Made by a program: the position numbers and the translations under genes. A stretch of DNA of 64,000 nt, taken from assembly GCF_964355755.1 (NCBI RefSeq), contig NC_092680.1, positions 15,105,001 through 15,169,000 on the forward strand. Reading direction: 5' to 3'. This DNA is from Antedon mediterranea. Its lineage: Eukaryota; Echinodermata; Crinoidea; Comatulida; Antedonidae. Positions 60,943 to 64,000 of the stretch are shown here, piece after piece. Position 1 is the stretch's first letter; the number at the start of each line of letters is the position of its first letter. The notes beneath the pieces are model-generated. The model saw only the letters and a list, made by a program, of their open reading frames with translations. It was not told the DNA's origin and did not search any database.

Positions 60943-60946
60943 TTAA

Positions 60947-63511
60947 CAATTATTATACTAGACTATTATAGTAACAAGCCACTGTCTGGGTCCCAACTAT
61001 ACGCGGGTAAACACCATCCAGGGCAGTCAGCCAGACAAGAATATGTCAAAACAAGTCATCCAGGGGTGTTGTTCAGACATGTATGTTACAGTATTATATT
61101 AGGTGTTTTCAATAACATGACAATATAGGGGTTGGTTCATTTCATGGGAAAGTGTGCCCTTATGGTGTCTTCTGTTCCAAACAAGAGGTTTAGGTGGACA
61201 ATTATGTATCTGTTTTGTTTACTTTGTCCCGAATGATCATTATCAAAGGAGAAGATAATGGTAAACAACTAAATCTTTAATTTTCAGAAACTCATCAGAA
61301 CCATGATTTATGTAGCAGGCCAAAAATGTCATTTTGAACATCTCTGTCAAGCATAACAAGTAGTAGTGGTTGGTGAATTCAGCAAAATTTGTTACACTTT
61401 TAAGTCTTATCTGCCGTTCTCTATATATGAAACCAGAACGCCTGATCGATATTCGATCACGTTTACCACTAAGCATATAGATTTCACCAATTGTATTATG
61501 TACACAAATTCAAACAAGAATGTTAAAGTGATTGACTGATGAAAATAGAACGGTTCATGTTTTTTTAATAGTTGGAGAGAGATTATTTAGAGGGCTAGGT
61601 TTAGTATTTTTTAGGAAGTAGATCAGCTATGCAATTCTTTATAATAGAAAATAATTAAGCTAATGAATTATACATAATTTCTGCCCGAACCTCATAAGAC
61701 AAAAAATGCGACCCGGCAGCATTATTGATTATTGAATTTTAGCTATAAATCTATATAATCAGCCCATCAAACCTTTTGTGGCTTTGCACATGATTAAATT
61801 CTCTGGGCGCTCGGTCTATTATGGTAATGATATGCTTAAATGGTAGTGATATAACATCATCGTGTCCATGGGCACATCACATTTTTTTTTCACATCAAGT
61901 TTGATAGTGTAGGCTTAGATCTCTCAAATGGTTAAGGCCCGTAAAATAAAATTAAAAAAAATCGATACCAACATCTTATATTTAAAAAAAAATAATGCTA
62001 TGGGATTCCACAGATAGTACAGAAATTATCATTTTGTAAAATGTTCTCCTGCCATTTACTGTATGTAATCCTACTCATAGTCTATTAGTATATCACAATA
62101 AATGTGATTTATGTTATTGGAAATGTAAATTACATTCACAAACGTGATTCTACAGTCATAAGATCAAGAAAAAAAATTAACAATGTAGGCCTACATATAG
62201 GCCTGCTACAAATAAGTACGGTATGTTAGTAAATGTCATCCATGTGGAGCTACGTAGGTGATTTAAAGATGTATCACCCCCGCTAAAAAAAAACATGAAA
62301 AAATGAAGATTAATAAAATCAGATTTTGAATATGCCATTTTGTAGGTTTAATAAATTTAATCACTTCTGCAGAAAAAAAAATGAAACAAAATAATGTTTT
62401 CCTTTATAAAAAGACAAATAAATGGTTAAATTAAACTAAAAACCCATTGGCTGGCAGCCAATTTGACTATTTAGGCCTATTTGCTTTAAAATACTGATTT
62501 TTTTCAGGTAAATAATTTGCTTTGTGATCCAATTTTTGGTCAAAGTGATAACTATTAATTATGGAACATTAAAAACAAAGTCAACAACCAAATTTGGAAC
62601 AATTGCTTCTTTCAGGGGGACAATATTATTTGTTGGTATCTTAAATATATTAATATGATGCGTTAAGAGTTTAATTCGCATAGTTTCTTTCTAGACTCCA
62701 TTATATTTACTATAACTATACAAAACATTTTTAAACTTTGTTTTCATTAGATACATAAACATTTATCAGTATAATATTATTTAGTCTCCATTTTTTAAAT
62801 AATTTTTTTTTTCATATACGTTTTTTTTCTTTCACTATATCTTAGTTAAAACATGACAATATCACCTAACTATCACAAAAAGAACAGATTAATAGTATTG
62901 TTATTTAACATCTCAGTAGCAAAACTATACCAAGACAATTACATCTAATCAGAAATATCTATAATTAATAGTGCGATGATGGTTACAACATAACCATTTA
63001 TTTTTTGTACTATTTTTCTTCTTCTGTTATTCTGTTTTCCTCTTTTTTCCTTCATTTTTTCCTTCGCTTTATAATAGGGACAGAACGTACCATTCTTTAT
63101 GAGGACCCATCCATCCATCAGACAAGATAATATTTTTCTTTGAAAACAAAATTTTGTTAACGAGTTCAGTTTAAAAACGGTAATATTCGTTAATCAATCA
63201 ATAATACATTAGTATCATATCAATTATTCCAAATATTTGTTTAATGGTGAATATAGCGTAATTACCGTGTATACATTAGATAAACCAATACATTGTTATG
63301 TTCTTTCTGAGGTTGTGCATGCATACATTTTGTTAATAAACACATAAGAGATCATTGTTTTAGTTACCGACCGACATTATTCTCATCGGTTTCATCCACG
63401 TGACAGATGTTATTAATAAACAAACGTGATGTTATAACATTTACTCTGCTTGTTTTAAATAGTCTCACTTTGGCACTGGAATGTTGTCGTTGTCGTCGTC
63501 GTCGTCGAATG
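60947..63511. other. intergenic region
   Basis: No gene is recognised. It contains a MITE fragment (61805-61925) and long T runs around 62795-62830 and 62999-63070. Confidence 0.5.
61805..61925. mobile_element. MITE fragment (AAAGCTCTGT family)
   Basis: The right half is preserved: GTAGTGATATAACATCATCG, GTCCATGGGCACATCACA and AAGTTTGATAGTGTAG. The left terminal repeat is not recognisable. Confidence 0.6.
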
Positions 63512-63540
63512 TTATGGTGAAATGTCGTCGTCGTTGTTGC
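63484..63540. repeat. (GTC)n microsatellite
   Basis: Repeated GTCGTC triplets overlap the last codons of the GPCR frame (poly-Asp NDDDISP region) and its 3' UTR. Confidence 0.85.
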
Positions 63541-64000
63541 AGTGTTGTTCAAATGTGGATGCCGGCTCATTTACAAATCTTGACGTCAAACATAGCATAC
63601 ACTTAACGCAACACCACATTTTAAATAGATTATGTTTAAAATGTTCTCCAATGAATGTGTACAACACCGGATTTATTACACCATGAGAGATGAGCATGCC
63701 AACAGCCACTACAGTATTAACATCTGTAAAGGTTGTAATAATATAAAATGGCGAAAACAATATTACGAATGATAAAGTTATAGAAATAGCGAGAATGAGC
63801 GAATGCTTTGATGATCTTCTCGTTGGGTTGTTTTCGACCTGCTGTGTTGAAGCCATGGTACACACAATCATAAAATAACAGAAGACAATTGTAATCAACG
63901 GTATTGCATAGTTCATGACAAATATATAGAACTTAAATTTTTCGAAAAGTTGGATTTGACAGTAATTAATGCCGTTCAATCGTAAAATGTATGTAAGTAT
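63512..64000 (-). CDS. class A G protein-coupled receptor, C-terminal half
   Basis: The frame is open to the window edge and ends at TAG 63512. It shows the end of extracellular loop 2 with its Cys (INYCQIQ), TM5 (FYIFVMNYAIPLITIVFCYFM), a short third loop (ASTQQVENNPTRRSSKH), TM6 (SLILAISITLSFVILFSPFY), TM7 with the NPxxY motif (SHGVINPVLYTF), helix 8 (GEHFKHNLFKMW) and a possible palmitoylated CCVKC. The C-terminal tail is short and acidic. No intron is seen in this part. The short loop 3 and TM6/TM7 style resemble peptide or lipid receptors, but no ligand can be inferred. Confidence 0.88.
   Translation of the reverse strand: MLTYILRLNGINYCQIQLFEKFKFYIFVMNYAIPLITIVFCYFMIVCTMASTQQVENNPTRRSSKHSLILAISITLSFVILFSPFYIITTFTDVNTVVAVGMLISHGVINPVLYTFIGEHFKHNLFKMWCCVKCMLCLTSRFVNEPASTFEQHCNNDDDISP

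Overview
The window reads as AT-rich, intron-bearing nuclear DNA from an invertebrate deuterostome. The evidence is vertebrate-like gene families (treslin/TICRR, DXO, a neurotrophin-type factor, a MAM-repeat receptor), deuterostome-style gene structure, and many copies of the palindromic word TAGGCCTA. An echinoderm is my best guess; this is inference, not proof.

Layout. 186-6921 (+): the last twelve exons of a membrane protein made of MAM domains. 6922-9857: its 3' flank, a decayed copy of its last exon, and a foldback element filled with a 44-bp satellite. 9858-28030: a tandem array of about four 1.7-kb units derived from that 3' flank. Unit 2 is split by a 10.6-kb Ty3-type LTR retrotransposon that itself carries a Helitron-like insert. 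Unit 3 is split by a 1.48-kb Helentron-like element, and unit 4 by a solo LTR. 28860-32816: an orphan TATA box and first-exon candidate, then a nearly intact L2/CR1-like LINE. 35807-37250 (+): a two-exon neurotrophin-like secreted factor. 39058-51912 (-): a complete 17-exon TICRR/treslin gene (1705 codons before the stop) with several MITEs in its introns. 53093-54401: a second Helitron-like copy. 54717-57885 (-): a complete six-exon DXO/RAI1-family gene (374 residues). 58345-59110 (-): a LINE fragment. 59561-60942: a TTAA-flanked DNA element. 63512-64000 (-): the C-terminal half of a class A GPCR that runs off the window.

The host genes do not form one pathway: TICRR acts in origin firing, DXO in RNA 5'-end quality control, and the other three at the cell surface or outside the cell. 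All splice models were built by eye from GT/AG sites and phase continuity. The three long models (MAM, TICRR, DXO) keep frame through every junction, which is strong internal support.
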